Positions 47,518 to 57,474 of a stretch of 64,000 nt of DNA are shown here, in pieces. The stretch covers positions 930,001 to 994,000 of the forward strand of contig CP103442.1 of the NCBI GenBank assembly GCA_024919035.1, in the 5' to 3' direction. The DNA comes from Methylophilaceae bacterium LSUCC0401 (GTDB taxonomy: Bacteria; Pseudomonadota; Gammaproteobacteria; Burkholderiales; Methylophilaceae). A model generated the notes under the pieces. It made no database searches and had not been told where the DNA came from. It saw nothing but the letters and a program-made list of their open reading frames with translations. The translations under genes were made by a program, and so were the position numbers. The stretch's first letter is position 1. Each line of letters begins with the position of its first letter.

Positions 47518-49330
47518 CAACCTTCTTGATCAAGTTAATTCTTTAGAAGATTTAAAGAAATTAGAAAAAAAACAATTACCTACCCTCGCATCTGAGATTA
47601 GAGAATTTTTAATAAAATCTATTCAAGAAACCGGAGGCCACTTAGCATCCAACCTGGGGGTGATTGAATTAACTATTGCCTTGCACTATATTTATAACAG
47701 TCCCAAAGATATTTTAATCTGGGATGTTGGTCACCAAACATATGCCCATAAAATTTTGACTGGTAGAAAAAATCAATTTAGTACATTACGACAATTCCAA
47801 GGGTTATCTGGCTTTCCAAAACGGGATGAGAGTGATCATGATCATTTTGGTACAGGCCATTCGAGTACATCAATTTCTGCGGCATTTGGTATGGCAGAAG
47901 CATTTAATAAACAGCGTTCAAATTCAAAGAGTATTGCTATTATAGGAGACGGCGCCCTGACTGCCGGGATGGCCTTTGAGGCCTTAAACAATGCCGGAAA
48001 CAGTAAGAGTAATATTTTAGTTATTTTAAACGATAACGATATGTCCATATCAAAAAATGTGGGAGCCTTAAATAACTATCTTGCTAAACTTTTAAGTGGA
48101 AAAATTTATGGTGGATTTAAATCAACCAGTAAACAGATTTTTGAAAAAGTACCCTCTATTCTTGAGTTGGCTAAAAAAACAGAAGAGCATGTCAAAGGAA
48201 TGGTGACTCCTGGAACTCTCTTTGAAGAATTTGGATTTAATTATATTGGACCTATTGATGGTCATAATTTGAATGTATTAGTTGATACCTTAGAAAATAT
48301 AAATAATTTAAGGGGTCCTCAATTTCTTCATGTGGTTACTAAAAAAGGTAATGGGTTCTCTCCCGCTGAGAAAGATCCAAATAAATTTCATGGGATCTCA
48401 AAAAAAACTTCTTTATCTACAAATCAAAAAACTTTCACTCAAGCCTTTGGGGAATGGATTCTGGATTATGCGAAAAAGGATAAAAGTCTTGTCGCAATAA
48501 CCCCAGCTATGTCAGACGGAAGTGGGTTAACAGCATTTGCAAAAAAATATCCTTCTCGATTTTATGATGTTGGTATAGCTGAACAACATGCTGTGACTTT
48601 TGCAGCTGGGTTAGCTTTAAAAGGTTTTAAACCGGTCGTTGCTATCTATTCAACTTTTATGCAGAGGGCCTATGATCAAATAATTCATGACGTTGCTCTA
48701 CAAAAAATTTCTATGGTATTTGCAGTAGATCGCGCAGGAGTAGTAGGAGCAGATGGTCCGACTCATAATGGTAGTTTTGATATTTCCTTTATCCGATGTA
48801 TACCCAACACCGTCATCATGAATCCTGTTAACGAGCAGGAGTTAAAAGATATGCTTACCTTGGGTTATAAATTAAATAAGATTTGCTTTATCAGATACCC
48901 TAGGGGATATGCGTCAAAATTAAAATCTGCCGCCGTAAAATTTGGAAAATCTGTTGAAATTTTAAAGGGTAAAAAATTAGTTTTCTTATGTTTTGGTCCC
49001 CTCATGGAGAATATAATTCCTATAGCAGAAAAATACAATTATGCTGTCATCAATATGAGATTCTCCAAGCCGATTGACCAAGAGTTAATTCTTGCCGCTG
49101 CTAAAAAATATAAATACATTGTGACTATAGAAGATAACACAATCGCAGGGGGCGCTGGATCCTCAGTATTGGAACTATTATCTAAAAATAATATCCTAAT
49201 AAATACGTTAGTGCTCGGCTACTCAGATGAATTTTCAGATCATGGCTCACAAGAAGAAATTCATAAAAATTTTAATCTTGATACACAGTCAATAGAAAAT
49301 AAAATTGTTAACTTTATATCCAAATGTTAG
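47501..49330 (+). CDS. dxs: 1-deoxy-D-xylulose-5-phosphate synthase
   Basis: ThDP enzyme joining pyruvate and glyceraldehyde 3-phosphate, the entry into non-mevalonate isoprenoid synthesis. HLASNLGVIELTIALH, the ThDP motif GDGALTAGMAFEALNNA (about residues 149-165), and the second-domain DVGIAEQHAVTFAAGLA are all intact in 609 residues. Supplies IspA with precursors through later steps encoded elsewhere. Confidence 0.96.
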   Translation: MNALNSNLLDQVNSLEDLKKLEKKQLPTLASEIREFLIKSIQETGGHLASNLGVIELTIALHYIYNSPKDILIWDVGHQTYAHKILTGRKNQFSTLRQFQGLSGFPKRDESDHDHFGTGHSSTSISAAFGMAEAFNKQRSNSKSIAIIGDGALTAGMAFEALNNAGNSKSNILVILNDNDMSISKNVGALNNYLAKLLSGKIYGGFKSTSKQIFEKVPSILELAKKTEEHVKGMVTPGTLFEEFGFNYIGPIDGHNLNVLVDTLENINNLRGPQFLHVVTKKGNGFSPAEKDPNKFHGISKKTSLSTNQKTFTQAFGEWILDYAKKDKSLVAITPAMSDGSGLTAFAKKYPSRFYDVGIAEQHAVTFAAGLALKGFKPVVAIYSTFMQRAYDQIIHDVALQKISMVFAVDRAGVVGADGPTHNGSFDISFIRCIPNTVIMNPVNEQELKDMLTLGYKLNKICFIRYPRGYASKLKSAAVKFGKSVEILKGKKLVFLCFGPLMENIIPIAEKYNYAVINMRFSKPIDQELILAAAKKYKYIVTIEDNTIAGGAGSSVLELLSKNNILINTLVLGYSDEFSDHGSQEEIHKNFNLDTQSIENKIVNFISKC

Positions 49331-49339
49331 ACTTACCGT

Positions 49340-50128
49340 ATGAATAAATTAAAAGATAATATTGAAGACGTTCAAAATACGCCAGATAAAAGACACCTAG
49401 ACATAGACAAAGTTGGAATAAAATCAATAAGACACCCCATATCTGTCAAAGACAAAACTGGTGGCGATCAATCAACTATTGCGATGTTTGACATGTATGT
49501 TCACCTTCCTCATAACTTCAAGGGGACACATATGTCTCGATTTGTTGAAATCTTAAATGAAAATGAAAAAACCATAAGTGTACAAAATTTTGAAAAGATA
49601 TTACGTGACATGCTACACCGACTTGAATCAGAAGCTGGAGATGTTGAGATGACCTTTCCTTACTTTGTAAATAAAAAAGCTCCTATTTCTGAAGTTGAAA
49701 GCTTACTAGACTATGAAGTAACTTTTATTGGAAGCATAAAAGAAGATACATTCACCAATCAAATCAAGGTCGTTGTCCCCGTTACAAGCTTATGCCCATG
49801 TTCTAAAAAAATATCTGATTACGGAGCCCATAATCAAAGATCACATGTAACGGTCACAGTTAAAACTACAGAATTTGTCTGGATTGAAGATATTATTAAA
49901 CTGGTTGAAGAAAATGCATCATCAGAATTATATGGTCTTCTCAAAAGGCCTGATGAAAAATATGTGACTGAAAAAGCCTATGATAATCCTAAATTTGTTG
50001 AAGATATGGTGCGTGATATCGCAACTGATTTAAATAAGGACCAGAGAATAAAAAGTTATGTGGTTGAGTCAGAAAATTTTGAGTCCATTCATAATCACTC
50101 TGCTTATGCAATGATTAGAAGCAATTAA
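49340..50128 (+). CDS. folE2: GTP cyclohydrolase I type 2
   Basis: First enzyme of tetrahydrofolate (and tetrahydromethanopterin) synthesis, GTP to dihydroneopterin triphosphate, in the metal-promiscuous FolE2 form. The signature [21 protein letters not shown] (its core [16 protein letters not shown]) holds the active cysteine and histidine. 262 residues. FolE2 helps when zinc is scarce. Its stop overlaps the convergent MFS gene's end by 4 bases. Confidence 0.95.
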   Translation: MNKLKDNIEDVQNTPDKRHLDIDKVGIKSIRHPISVKDKTGGDQSTIAMFDMYVHLPHNFKGTHMSRFVEILNENEKTISVQNFEKILRDMLHRLESEAGDVEMTFPYFVNKKAPISEVESLLDYEVTFIGSIKEDTFTNQIKVVVPVTSLCPCSKKISDYGAHNQRSHVTVTVKTTEFVWIEDIIKLVEENASSELYGLLKRPDEKYVTEKAYDNPKFVEDMVRDIATDLNKDQRIKSYVVESENFESIHNHSAYAMIRSN

Positions 50129-51288
50129 TTAAATAATTTTGAAATACTGAATCGAGATTTTATCCCTACAAGTGCGATAAAAAAACCAATTAAGGGAAAT
50201 AATGCTGATAAGGTAAATGCTGTCGATGCTGAATACATCTGAATGACATACCCCCCACCTAAACCTCCCAATGCTCCACCCACCCCATAAGTGATGCTGT
50301 TGTATAGAGCTTGTCCCTTAGCGTGATTTTTTCCTGAGAAAAACTGATGTATCATTTCAATCGATGCGACATGAAAAGAACCAAAAGTAAAAGCATGCAT
50401 CATCTGAGCAATCAGGATCATCAATAAACTGTGGGCAAAAGAACCTATTAAGTAAAAACGAGCCACAGCTATAAATAAACTAATTAATAAAATTTGTTTA
50501 AAATTTAAATATCGAGTAATTTTTGGCATCAAGAAAAAAATAAAAATTTCACAAATAACGCCAAGTGCCCATAAAAATCCAATGATTGAATTAGAATATC
50601 CTTGTTCACTCATATAAATGGAGTAAAAATTATAAAGTAATCCATGTGAGGTCACCATTAATGCGCATGATAATAAAAGGCTAAAAACTTCTGGCTTCTT
50701 GATAATTTGAAAAAAAGATTTTCTACCAAAGCTTTCTTGATGATATGGTTTATCAGGAATGCTGTAGCTAAAAATAAAAATAAAAAATTGCGTTAATAGC
50801 AACATAAACAGTAAAAATTTAATTCCAAAAATATCAAAAATAAACCCAAGACCTAATGAAGCCACAATAAATCCTAGAGATCCCCAAGCTCTAATTTTGC
50901 TGTAGTGTCCGTTGGTTGTTGCTAAATGTGATAAGGTTAATGACTCAGCCAAGGGCAAAGTTGAACTGGTAAAAACACTCATGGCCATCATTATTATAAA
51001 AATCTCGATGAAGCTATCTGCCCAAAAAATTCCTATAAACCCTATAAATCCTATGAAAGAAGTTAATCGAATCCATAACGATCTTTTTTCGGTATGATCG
51101 GCAACCCAGCCCCACAAATTTGGAGCAAAAATTCTGCTGAGTTGAAAAAAAGATAAAAGAAAACCAATCTCAATAGGGGTAAATGACTTGAAGGTTAAAT
51201 ACAATCCCCAATAGGGAACAAAAAGCCCTACAAAAAAATAATAAATAAAATAAAATCGTGAAAGATTAAAATGGAGATTTTTAACCAA
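50125..51288 (-). CDS. MFS transporter, HcaT/LacY-like family
   Basis: A 387-residue integral-membrane protein with twelve predicted helices of the MFS_1-like (LacY/HcaT) group. Visible features include the opening [20 protein letters not shown], the loop [10 protein letters not shown] between helices 2 and 3, and [13 protein letters not shown] in helix 11. Related genes are commonly annotated as 3-phenylpropionate transporters, but substrate cannot be inferred. It lies 6 bases after aroC. Confidence 0.85.
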   Translation of the reverse strand: MVKNLHFNLSRFYFIYYFFVGLFVPYWGLYLTFKSFTPIEIGFLLSFFQLSRIFAPNLWGWVADHTEKRSLWIRLTSFIGFIGFIGIFWADSFIEIFIIMMAMSVFTSSTLPLAESLTLSHLATTNGHYSKIRAWGSLGFIVASLGLGFIFDIFGIKFLLFMLLLTQFFIFIFSYSIPDKPYHQESFGRKSFFQIIKKPEVFSLLLSCALMVTSHGLLYNFYSIYMSEQGYSNSIIGFLWALGVICEIFIFFLMPKITRYLNFKQILLISLFIAVARFYLIGSFAHSLLMILIAQMMHAFTFGSFHVASIEMIHQFFSGKNHAKGQALYNSITYGVGGALGGLGGGYVIQMYSASTAFTLSALFPLIGFFIALVGIKSRFSISKLFN

Positions 51289-51294
51289 GATAAA

Positions 51295-52368
51295 CTATTT
51301 TCTTTTTACTAAATAATTTTGAGCTTTATCTCTGAGCAAATGATCCATTACAACTAAGGCCATCATAGCTTCAACAATTGGAACGGCTCTGATGGCTACA
51401 CACGGGTCATGACGCCCCTTGGTCTTCATCAAAATGGGTTTATTTTTTTTATTCACAGATTTTCGGTCTTGGGGGATGCTTGATGTGGGCTTAAAGGCAA
51501 CATTTGCGGTGAGTGGTTGACCCGTTGTGATGCCGCCCAAAACACCACCAGCATTATTACTTAAGAATCCTTTCGGGGTAATTTCATCGCTATGTTCAGA
51601 CCCTTTTTGTTCAACCGAATGAAATCCTGCGCCTATTTCAACTCCTTTTACCGCATTAATACTCATCAATGCATGAGCAATATCAGCATCCATTCGATCA
51701 AAAATAGGTTCGCCAAGACTGCTCGGTACATTTTTAGCTTCAACATGAATTATCGCCCCCACAGAGTCTCTATCAGAACGAATATTATTTATATAAGCTT
51801 CAAGCTCAGGAATAATTTTACTGTTTGGAGCAAAAAAAGGATTTTGATTAACATGTTTCCATGAAATAAAAGGAATATCAATTGTGCCAATTTTTTTTAT
51901 ACATGCCTGTATTAAAACCTTATGTTTTTTGAGTAACCATTTTTTTGCAATTGCTCCGGCTGCAACTCGAATTGCGGTCTCCCTGGCGCTGGAACGTCCT
52001 CCCCCTCGGTAATCTCTGATACCATATTTTTGTTGATAAGTTAGATCTGCGTGCCCAGGCCTAAAGGTATCTTTAATATCAGAGTAATCTTTTGAGCGTT
52101 GGTCCTCATTAAAAATTATCAAGCCTATTGGAGTGCCTGTCGTTTTCCCTTCAAAAATACCAGAAAGGATTTGCACTCGATCACTCTCTTTTCTCTGGGT
52201 TACAAATTTTGATGTCCCAGGTTTTCTTCGATCAAGATCAACTTGAAGGTCTTGCTCAGATAACTCCAACCCAGGTGGGCAACCATCAACAACGCCTCCA
52301 ATAGCAATACCATGAGACTCACCAAACGTGGTAAGTGTAAATAATTTTCCAATCGAGTTACCTGACAA
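51295..52368 (-). CDS. aroC: Chorismate synthase
   Basis: Final shikimate-pathway enzyme, needs reduced FMN. Opens with [19 protein letters not shown], then [20 protein letters not shown]-type core ([14 protein letters not shown]) and [14 protein letters not shown]; the C-terminal [19 protein letters not shown] is intact. 357 residues. The start is TTG with an AAGGA Shine-Dalgarno 6 bases before it. Confidence 0.96.
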   Translation of the reverse strand: MSGNSIGKLFTLTTFGESHGIAIGGVVDGCPPGLELSEQDLQVDLDRRKPGTSKFVTQRKESDRVQILSGIFEGKTTGTPIGLIIFNEDQRSKDYSDIKDTFRPGHADLTYQQKYGIRDYRGGGRSSARETAIRVAAGAIAKKWLLKKHKVLIQACIKKIGTIDIPFISWKHVNQNPFFAPNSKIIPELEAYINNIRSDRDSVGAIIHVEAKNVPSSLGEPIFDRMDADIAHALMSINAVKGVEIGAGFHSVEQKGSEHSDEITPKGFLSNNAGGVLGGITTGQPLTANVAFKPTSSIPQDRKSVNKKNKPILMKTKGRHDPCVAIRAVPIVEAMMALVVMDHLLRDKAQNYLVKRK

Positions 52369-52414
52369 TTTAAATCCTTATTATTTTTTTTATTATATCA
52401 TTTTTCATTATTGA

Positions 52415-52945
52415 TCATTTTAGAACTTTATACTCACCAGGCCGTAGGTCATCTAAAAAAAACATATCAATTTTATGTCGGATAATTCTTAATGTTGGAT
52501 AGCCCACTGAAGCTGTCATTTTGCGCACTTGACGATTTTTTCCTTCAACGATTTCAATATTTATCCAGGATGTTGGAATATTTTTTCTAAATCTGATTGG
52601 TTTTGATCGTTCCCATATTTTTGGCTCATCAATTAAATTAACCAAAGCGGGTTTGGTTATATAATCTTTAATTATCACACCTTCCATCAAATTTTTTAGG
52701 GCCTTTTCATTAATCTCGCCTTCAACTTGCACCCAATATCCTTTATACTTATTGCTGTTTGGTGATGAAATTTCATGCTGGATTTTTCCATCATCGGTCA
52801 GAATCATGAGGCCCTCACTGTCAGTATCTAAACGACCAGCAGGGTAAATATTAGGAATGTTTATAAATTTTTTTAATGTTGGGTGAGTATCATGGTGAGA
52901 AAATTGACTGATAACACCGAATGGTTTATTAAATAAAATAATCAT
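52415..52945 (-). CDS. rluE: 23S rRNA pseudouridine synthase E-like
   Basis: Short RsuA-family pseudouridine synthase without an S4 domain. ILFNKPFGVISQFS at the N-terminus and the catalytic Asp in AGRLDTDSEGLMIL are clear; ENKN-like GKNRQVRKMTASVGYPTLRIIR closes the core. 176 residues matches RluE, which modifies position 2457; the position is inferred. Divergent from icd with only 17 bases between starts. Confidence 0.9.
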   Translation of the reverse strand: MIILFNKPFGVISQFSHHDTHPTLKKFINIPNIYPAGRLDTDSEGLMILTDDGKIQHEISSPNSNKYKGYWVQVEGEINEKALKNLMEGVIIKDYITKPALVNLIDEPKIWERSKPIRFRKNIPTSWINIEIVEGKNRQVRKMTASVGYPTLRIIRHKIDMFFLDDLRPGEYKVLK

Positions 52946-52962
52946 GAATAATTAGGAATTCG

Positions 52963-54201
52963 ATGAATCAAATTATTAAAACCCCCACGAATGGTCAAGC
53001 CATAAATGTAAAAAAAAATCATGAGCTTAATATACCAGATTTTCCAATCATCCCATTCATTGAAGGTGATGGTATCGGTGTTGATATTATGCCAGCGATG
53101 CAATCAGTTGTTGATGCAGTAGTCAAAAAAATTTACTCTGGCTCAAAAAAAATTGAATGGCTGGAAGTCTTTGCTGGAGAAAAAGCGGCAAACTTATATG
53201 GCAATAATCACTACCTTCCCGAAGAAACACTCGATGCTTTAGAAAAATACATTGTTTCTATCAAAGGTCCTCTTGCAACCCCTGTTGGTGGAGGCATTCG
53301 ATCCTTAAATGTTGCTATGCGCCAAAAACTTGATTTATTTGTATGCTTGAGACCTATTCAATATTTCGAAGGCGTTCCTAGTCCTTTAAAAAATCCAGAA
53401 AAAACTGATATGGTAATTTTTAGAGAAAATACCGAAGATATCTATGCGGGTATTGAATACCAACAAGGTACTCATGAGGTAAATAAAATCATTGGGCTGC
53501 TTAAAGAGTTTAATGATGATGGTAAAGTAAGATTTCCTCATAGTAGCGCCATAGGAATTAAACCTGTCTCAATCGAGGGCTCTCAGCGTCTAATTCATAA
53601 AGCTATTCAGTTCGCCATTGATAATAATCGAAGATCCGTCACTCTTGTTCACAAAGGTAACATCATGAAATTTACTGAGGGTGGGTTTAAAGAATGGGGT
53701 TATGCAATTGCTAAAAAAGAATTTGGTGCGCATTTAAATGAATCTGGTGAAATTGTGTTGAACAATGGTATTAGAATTAAAGACTGTATCGCGGATGCAT
53801 TTTTACAAGAAATTTTACTCCGCCCTGAAAGATATGATGTCGTTGCCACATTAAACTTAAATGGTGACTATATCTCTGACGCACTTGCTGCTCAGGTGGG
53901 AGGTATAGGAATATCTCCAGGTGCTAATTTATCAAACAACTTGGCAATATTCGAAGCTACCCATGGAACGGCACCTGATATAGCAGGTAAGAATATTGCT
54001 AATCCAAGTTCTCTAATTCTCTCAGCACATATGATGTTATCCCACATAAAATGGAACGAAGCGGCAAATGCGCTGGATAAAGCCTTTAGAAAAACACTTC
54101 TAGAAAAGAAAGTTACCGCTGATTTTTCAGTTCACATGGGTGTCAATGCAATGTCAACAAGTGACTTTGCTCAGGCTATTATTGAGAATTTAGAAGGTTA
54201 A
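52963..54201 (+). CDS. icd: Isocitrate dehydrogenase, probably NAD-dependent
   Basis: Homodimeric type I isocitrate dehydrogenase making 2-oxoglutarate. Substrate motif [13 protein letters not shown] (Ser114, the residue phosphorylated in E. coli) and [11 protein letters not shown] are intact. The cofactor pocket departs from E. coli's NADP form: the Lys-Tyr of HGTAPKYAG is Asp339-Ile340 (HGTAPDIAG), and the Tyr and Arg that contact the 2'-phosphate align with Ala386 and Val390. Asp-Ile at these positions marks NAD-specific enzymes. 412 residues. Preceded by AGGAATTC Shine-Dalgarno; 3' end overlaps the cold-shock gene by 4 bases. Confidence 0.95.
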   Translation: MNQIIKTPTNGQAINVKKNHELNIPDFPIIPFIEGDGIGVDIMPAMQSVVDAVVKKIYSGSKKIEWLEVFAGEKAANLYGNNHYLPEETLDALEKYIVSIKGPLATPVGGGIRSLNVAMRQKLDLFVCLRPIQYFEGVPSPLKNPEKTDMVIFRENTEDIYAGIEYQQGTHEVNKIIGLLKEFNDDGKVRFPHSSAIGIKPVSIEGSQRLIHKAIQFAIDNNRRSVTLVHKGNIMKFTEGGFKEWGYAIAKKEFGAHLNESGEIVLNNGIRIKDCIADAFLQEILLRPERYDVVATLNLNGDYISDALAAQVGGIGISPGANLSNNLAIFEATHGTAPDIAGKNIANPSSLILSAHMMLSHIKWNEAANALDKAFRKTLLEKKVTADFSVHMGVNAMSTSDFAQAIIENLEG

Positions 54202-54401
54202 GCTTTTTGTATATTTGAAGCTTGCTTACCTTTTGGGCCATCAGTTACTTCAAAAGTAACACGTTGACCTTCTTTTAAGCTTTTATATCCATCACCAGTG
54301 ATAGATGAAAAATGTGCAAATAAATCTTCAGATCCGTCATCAGGTGTGATGAAGCCAAATCCTTTTGCATCGTTAAACCACTTTACTGTTCCTTCAGCCA
54401 T
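54198..54401 (-). CDS. Cold-shock DNA/RNA-binding protein (CspA family)
   Basis: 67-residue single OB-fold RNA chaperone. RNP1 is KGFGFITPD and RNP2 is LFAHFSSI; the start [15 protein letters not shown] is canonical. It melts mRNA secondary structure. A Shine-Dalgarno AGGAAG lies 5 bases before the ATG, and the 157-base upstream spacer, the longest in the window, probably holds its promoter and a structured leader. Confidence 0.96.
   Translation of the reverse strand: MAEGTVKWFNDAKGFGFITPDDGSEDLFAHFSSITGDGYKSLKEGQRVTFEVTDGPKGKQASNIQKA
54200..54223. other. AAGCTT inverted repeat at the icd/csp convergence
   Basis: Two AAGCTT hexamers 12 bases apart can form a 6-bp stem at the overlapping ends of icd and the cold-shock gene, with TTTTT in the loop's first part. 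It is the only candidate for ending either transcript here and is weak. Confidence 0.25.
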
Positions 54402-54558
54402 AAAACTTCCTACATAATGTTGGGGAGGCGCCCCTAAAAGTTTGTATTAAGAATGAGTGAAGACTTAATTGAGATTTAGAATACACAGATAAGCTTAATG
54501 CAAACACCTTGAGTTCAATACGGTACGTAAATTTTAAAGTAAAGTCAAGAAATACTTA
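54402..54558 (-). promoter_or_regulatory. Leader and promoter region of the cold-shock gene
   Basis: 157 bases without a gene. Reading leftward, TTGACT (54543-54548) could be a -35; the matching -10 is poor (TACCGT at 54520-54525), which would give a leader of about 115 bases. Just before the Shine-Dalgarno the RNA would read GGGGCGCCUCCCC, a short GC hairpin (54423-54437 region) that stands out in AT-rich surroundings. Long structured leaders are typical of cspA-type thermoswitching mRNAs. Confidence 0.5.
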
Positions 54559-55248
54559 TTACATTAAGGACTTAAATTCTTCTAGAGGTATTGCTCCTGA
54601 AACACGATTTCCATTTTGGAAAATAATAGTTGGGGTTGATTGGATGCCATGCTTAAGAGCAAAGTCTTGTATTTGTTTTACCGGGGAAACACAATTTGCA
54701 TCATTAGCCGGTAATTGAGCATTGGTCATAAAATTAATCCAATTTTTCGATGGATTATCTGAACACCAAATTTTTAAGGACTTTTCTTCTGCCTCGGGAT
54801 GAATGGCCAAAGGAAAAATAAATGTATAAATTTCAATATCATCTAACTTCATCAATACATCCTTTTCTAATTTTCTACAAAATGGGCAGTCTATGTCAGA
54901 AAAAACTGCTACTTTTTTTAGTCCATTACCTTTTTTAATTTTAATAGCCAAGTCTTTTGGTAAATTTTCGAACGGGATTCTTTGCAATTCAGATAATCGA
55001 TCTGCGGTAAGATCTTTTTTTGTTTTAGGATCAACCAAGTGTCCATCAACTATTAAAAATTTAAAAGATTTATCTGTGTAAATGATCTGATTTCCCAAAT
55101 AAACCTCATATAAATCATTGAATTGAGTTTTACTAATGCCTTGAATTTTTATATCCGGATACTGTGCTTTGATCGCCTTTTCAAGCTTACCAACATCCGC
55201 ATAAACAGCAGTTATAAAGAATAACAGTACTATACAAATAAATTTCAT
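54559..55248 (-). CDS. dsbC: Thiol:disulfide interchange protein DsbC
   Basis: Periplasmic disulfide isomerase. Signal peptide (ends VYADV region, about residue 18), N-terminal dimerisation domain, then a thioredoxin fold with active site DIDCPFCRKLEK (about residues 116-127) and a second cysteine pair (WCSDNPS...NCVSP). 229 residues. Likely clients in the window are LptD and the cysteine-ended ankyrin protein. Expressed with the upstream monooxygenase genes: the starts and stops touch. Confidence 0.94.
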   Translation of the reverse strand: MKFICIVLLFFITAVYADVGKLEKAIKAQYPDIKIQGISKTQFNDLYEVYLGNQIIYTDKSFKFLIVDGHLVDPKTKKDLTADRLSELQRIPFENLPKDLAIKIKKGNGLKKVAVFSDIDCPFCRKLEKDVLMKLDDIEIYTFIFPLAIHPEAEEKSLKIWCSDNPSKNWINFMTNAQLPANDANCVSPVKQIQDFALKHGIQSTPTIIFQNGNRVSGAIPLEEFKSLM

Positions 55249-56336
55249 TAGATCATCGCCTCAGCTAACAGTTTTTTAATTAAATTAGAATTATTGATTA
55301 ATTTAGTTGGTAATTTCATCAAAGGTTGGAAAAAATCACCCTGCTTAATCATCATAGCATCAATTGTTGAGGTTAAATAATGAATAAACGTTTCATCGGC
55401 AGCTCTTTTAATGTTGTATTTTTTAATAAAGTTAGCTTTTCCATAATCATGATATGAAGATTGATTGATCAGTGAACTAAAATCCACAACATCTCCAAAA
55501 CCTAAGTTGAGTCCTTGTCCTGCAAGAGGATGAACCCGATGAGCTGCGTCGCCCATGATGATCATTCGAGATAAATTATTTTTTATAACTTTTGATTGAA
55601 GAATTGGATAGGACTGCCTTTCGGTTAATAAGCTTATCGAAGTAAGCCCACACATCTTTTGAATATTTTTTTCAAAATTCTGATCTGACAATGATAATAA
55701 ATTTTTAATTACGTCATCTTTTGCCGACAATACAATAGAAAACTTATTATCTTCAAAAGGAAGTATGGCAAGAATTTGATTATTATAAAAATATTGATAT
55801 GCCTTATTTTCTAGGCTAGTTTTAGTAGCAAAACAGGCCACAATTGCAAACTCTTGGGTGTTGTTAACCGTCTCTATGACTCCCAAAGATTCGTTTAAAC
55901 GATGATCCGTATTAATAATTAAGTTTCCTTGAATGTTTTGACTAGTTAATGAAATGTAATTTATATCAGTTTTCACTGTAATATCATTAACCTCAGTGGC
56001 GGCATGAAGTTTAAAATGTTTAATGGTTTTAAAAATATCATCACTGTTAGTCATATTGAATAACGTGAAGGGTCTGGAATGTTCATTAGCAAAAGTAATT
56101 TTTTCTTGTTTAAAAAAAATATCAATATTTTTAATGGGATAAAATTCTGAAAAAGGTAATTTAAAATTATCTTCAAACCATTGATAAAAACTTGGCTTTA
56201 CTGCATAAAACCGAGTCTCTAATTTTTTTTTGGGCAAACATAAGTTAACATAATCAATCTTTTGCTTATTAAGTAAAATTTTTAATAAATTTGAAACAAT
56301 ATTATCTCCAAGCAAAATAACTTTAGTTTTTTCCAT
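55248..56336 (-). CDS. Degenerate UbiH/UbiF-family FAD monooxygenase
   Basis: A 362-residue member of the ubiquinone-hydroxylase flavoprotein family. The late motif GDAAHRVHPLAGQGLNLGFGDV is perfect, placing it in the family. The N-terminal FAD fingerprint GxGxxG reads LLGDNIVSNLLK, the DxRxxAL region reads LETRFYAV, and the central DG motif reads INTDHRLNES. FAD binding may be impaired. It overlaps the intact paralogue upstream by 14 bases; the pair may act together in ubiquinone synthesis, with this one as a scaffold, or it may be fast-evolving but active. Confidence 0.8.
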   Translation of the reverse strand: MEKTKVILLGDNIVSNLLKILLNKQKIDYVNLCLPKKKLETRFYAVKPSFYQWFEDNFKLPFSEFYPIKNIDIFFKQEKITFANEHSRPFTLFNMTNSDDIFKTIKHFKLHAATEVNDITVKTDINYISLTSQNIQGNLIINTDHRLNESLGVIETVNNTQEFAIVACFATKTSLENKAYQYFYNNQILAILPFEDNKFSIVLSAKDDVIKNLLSLSDQNFEKNIQKMCGLTSISLLTERQSYPILQSKVIKNNLSRMIIMGDAAHRVHPLAGQGLNLGFGDVVDFSSLINQSSYHDYGKANFIKKYNIKRAADETFIHYLTSTIDAMMIKQGDFFQPLMKLPTKLINNSNLIKKLLAEAMI

Positions 56337-57474
56337 AACTAAATTTCTCTCTAAACATTTTTTTTACAAAAAAACTATTATCAAGGAAAAGCATTGCTGA
56401 GCCTCTTAACAAATTTGCTCCAACTATTTGATTTGAAAACCCTTTCACTAAATGACTTGATATTTTCATCAAAGAAAGAACCTCTCTTTTTCTTTGATCG
56501 CTATATTGTTTTAATAGAGCCTCAGATATTTGATAGTTATTTTTATAAAGCAAGCTTGATAAAACCTTAAGATCACGAATAGTCAAATTTAATCCTTGTC
56601 CAGCAACTGGATGCATAGAGTGTGCTGCATTACCTGACACTACAATATTTTTTTGATAAGGTTGTCTAATAAATTGATGGCTAAGTGGATAGGCAGATTT
56701 TTCTTCAATATGAGTCAACTTCCCAAGCCTTTCGCCAAAATGATCGACAAATAAAGTTGCAAATGTTTGCTTGTCACAATTCAACATTTGCATGATGTAG
56801 TCTTTTTTTCCGGTCCAAACCAGTTTAGATAGATTTTGATTCTCTAGGGGTAAAAGAGCTATAGGGCCATTAACAGTAAATCGCTCAAAAGCGCAATGTT
56901 GATGATTTAATTCTGTACGAATTTCTGTCACTAGAGCCACTAAACCATCCATATTTGGATCGGTCTCAAATTCAAATGTATTGCTCAACAGCTTGCCGAT
57001 ACCGTCAGAAAACAAGAGGAAATCATACTTATATATTTTATTTTTACCGTCGGTAAAAAAATCTTGCTGATCGTTAATACTGAAGACTTCACTTTCAAAT
57101 ATTATTTTGATGTATTTGTTATTTTTAGCCTTATCAAGCAATAACTTAATTAAATTTTTATATCGAATGACATAGCCCAATTCTTTATTATCGTCCTCGA
57201 TTAAAACTCTGCCAAAGGAGTTTTTCTGACTCGTATGAATTGTTTTTATTGGAACAAAGCTGGAATCTTGATCTGGACTGATTCCTATTACCGATAAAAT
57301 TTCAATGGAGCTTGGAGACAATGCAAGAGCACGAGACTGCTGAGTAAAAAAATCTTCAGGTTCCTTCTCATGAAGAATAATTTGAAAAGTTTTTCTTGCA
57401 TTTAATAGGGCAAAAATGAGTCCAGCTGGGCCAGCTCCAATTACTCGAATTTGACTTAAATTATCCTTTTCCAA
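56323..57474 (-). CDS. ubiH: UbiH-family FAD-dependent ubiquinone hydroxylase
   Basis: Flavoprotein monooxygenase for ring hydroxylation in ubiquinone synthesis. GAGPAGLIFALLNA is a proper FAD fingerprint, SRALALSPSSIEIL the second motif, FSDGIGK the DG motif, and GNAAHSMHPVAGQGLNLTIRD the UbiH-like late motif (Asn in place of the usual Asp). 383 residues. Which ring carbon it hydroxylates cannot be told. Sits between pepP and the degenerate paralogue, the pepP-ubiH-ubi order known from E. coli. Confidence 0.88.
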   Translation of the reverse strand: MEKDNLSQIRVIGAGPAGLIFALLNARKTFQIILHEKEPEDFFTQQSRALALSPSSIEILSVIGISPDQDSSFVPIKTIHTSQKNSFGRVLIEDDNKELGYVIRYKNLIKLLLDKAKNNKYIKIIFESEVFSINDQQDFFTDGKNKIYKYDFLLFSDGIGKLLSNTFEFETDPNMDGLVALVTEIRTELNHQHCAFERFTVNGPIALLPLENQNLSKLVWTGKKDYIMQMLNCDKQTFATLFVDHFGERLGKLTHIEEKSAYPLSHQFIRQPYQKNIVVSGNAAHSMHPVAGQGLNLTIRDLKVLSSLLYKNNYQISEALLKQYSDQRKREVLSLMKISSHLVKGFSNQIVGANLLRGSAMLFLDNSFFVKKMFREKFSYGKN

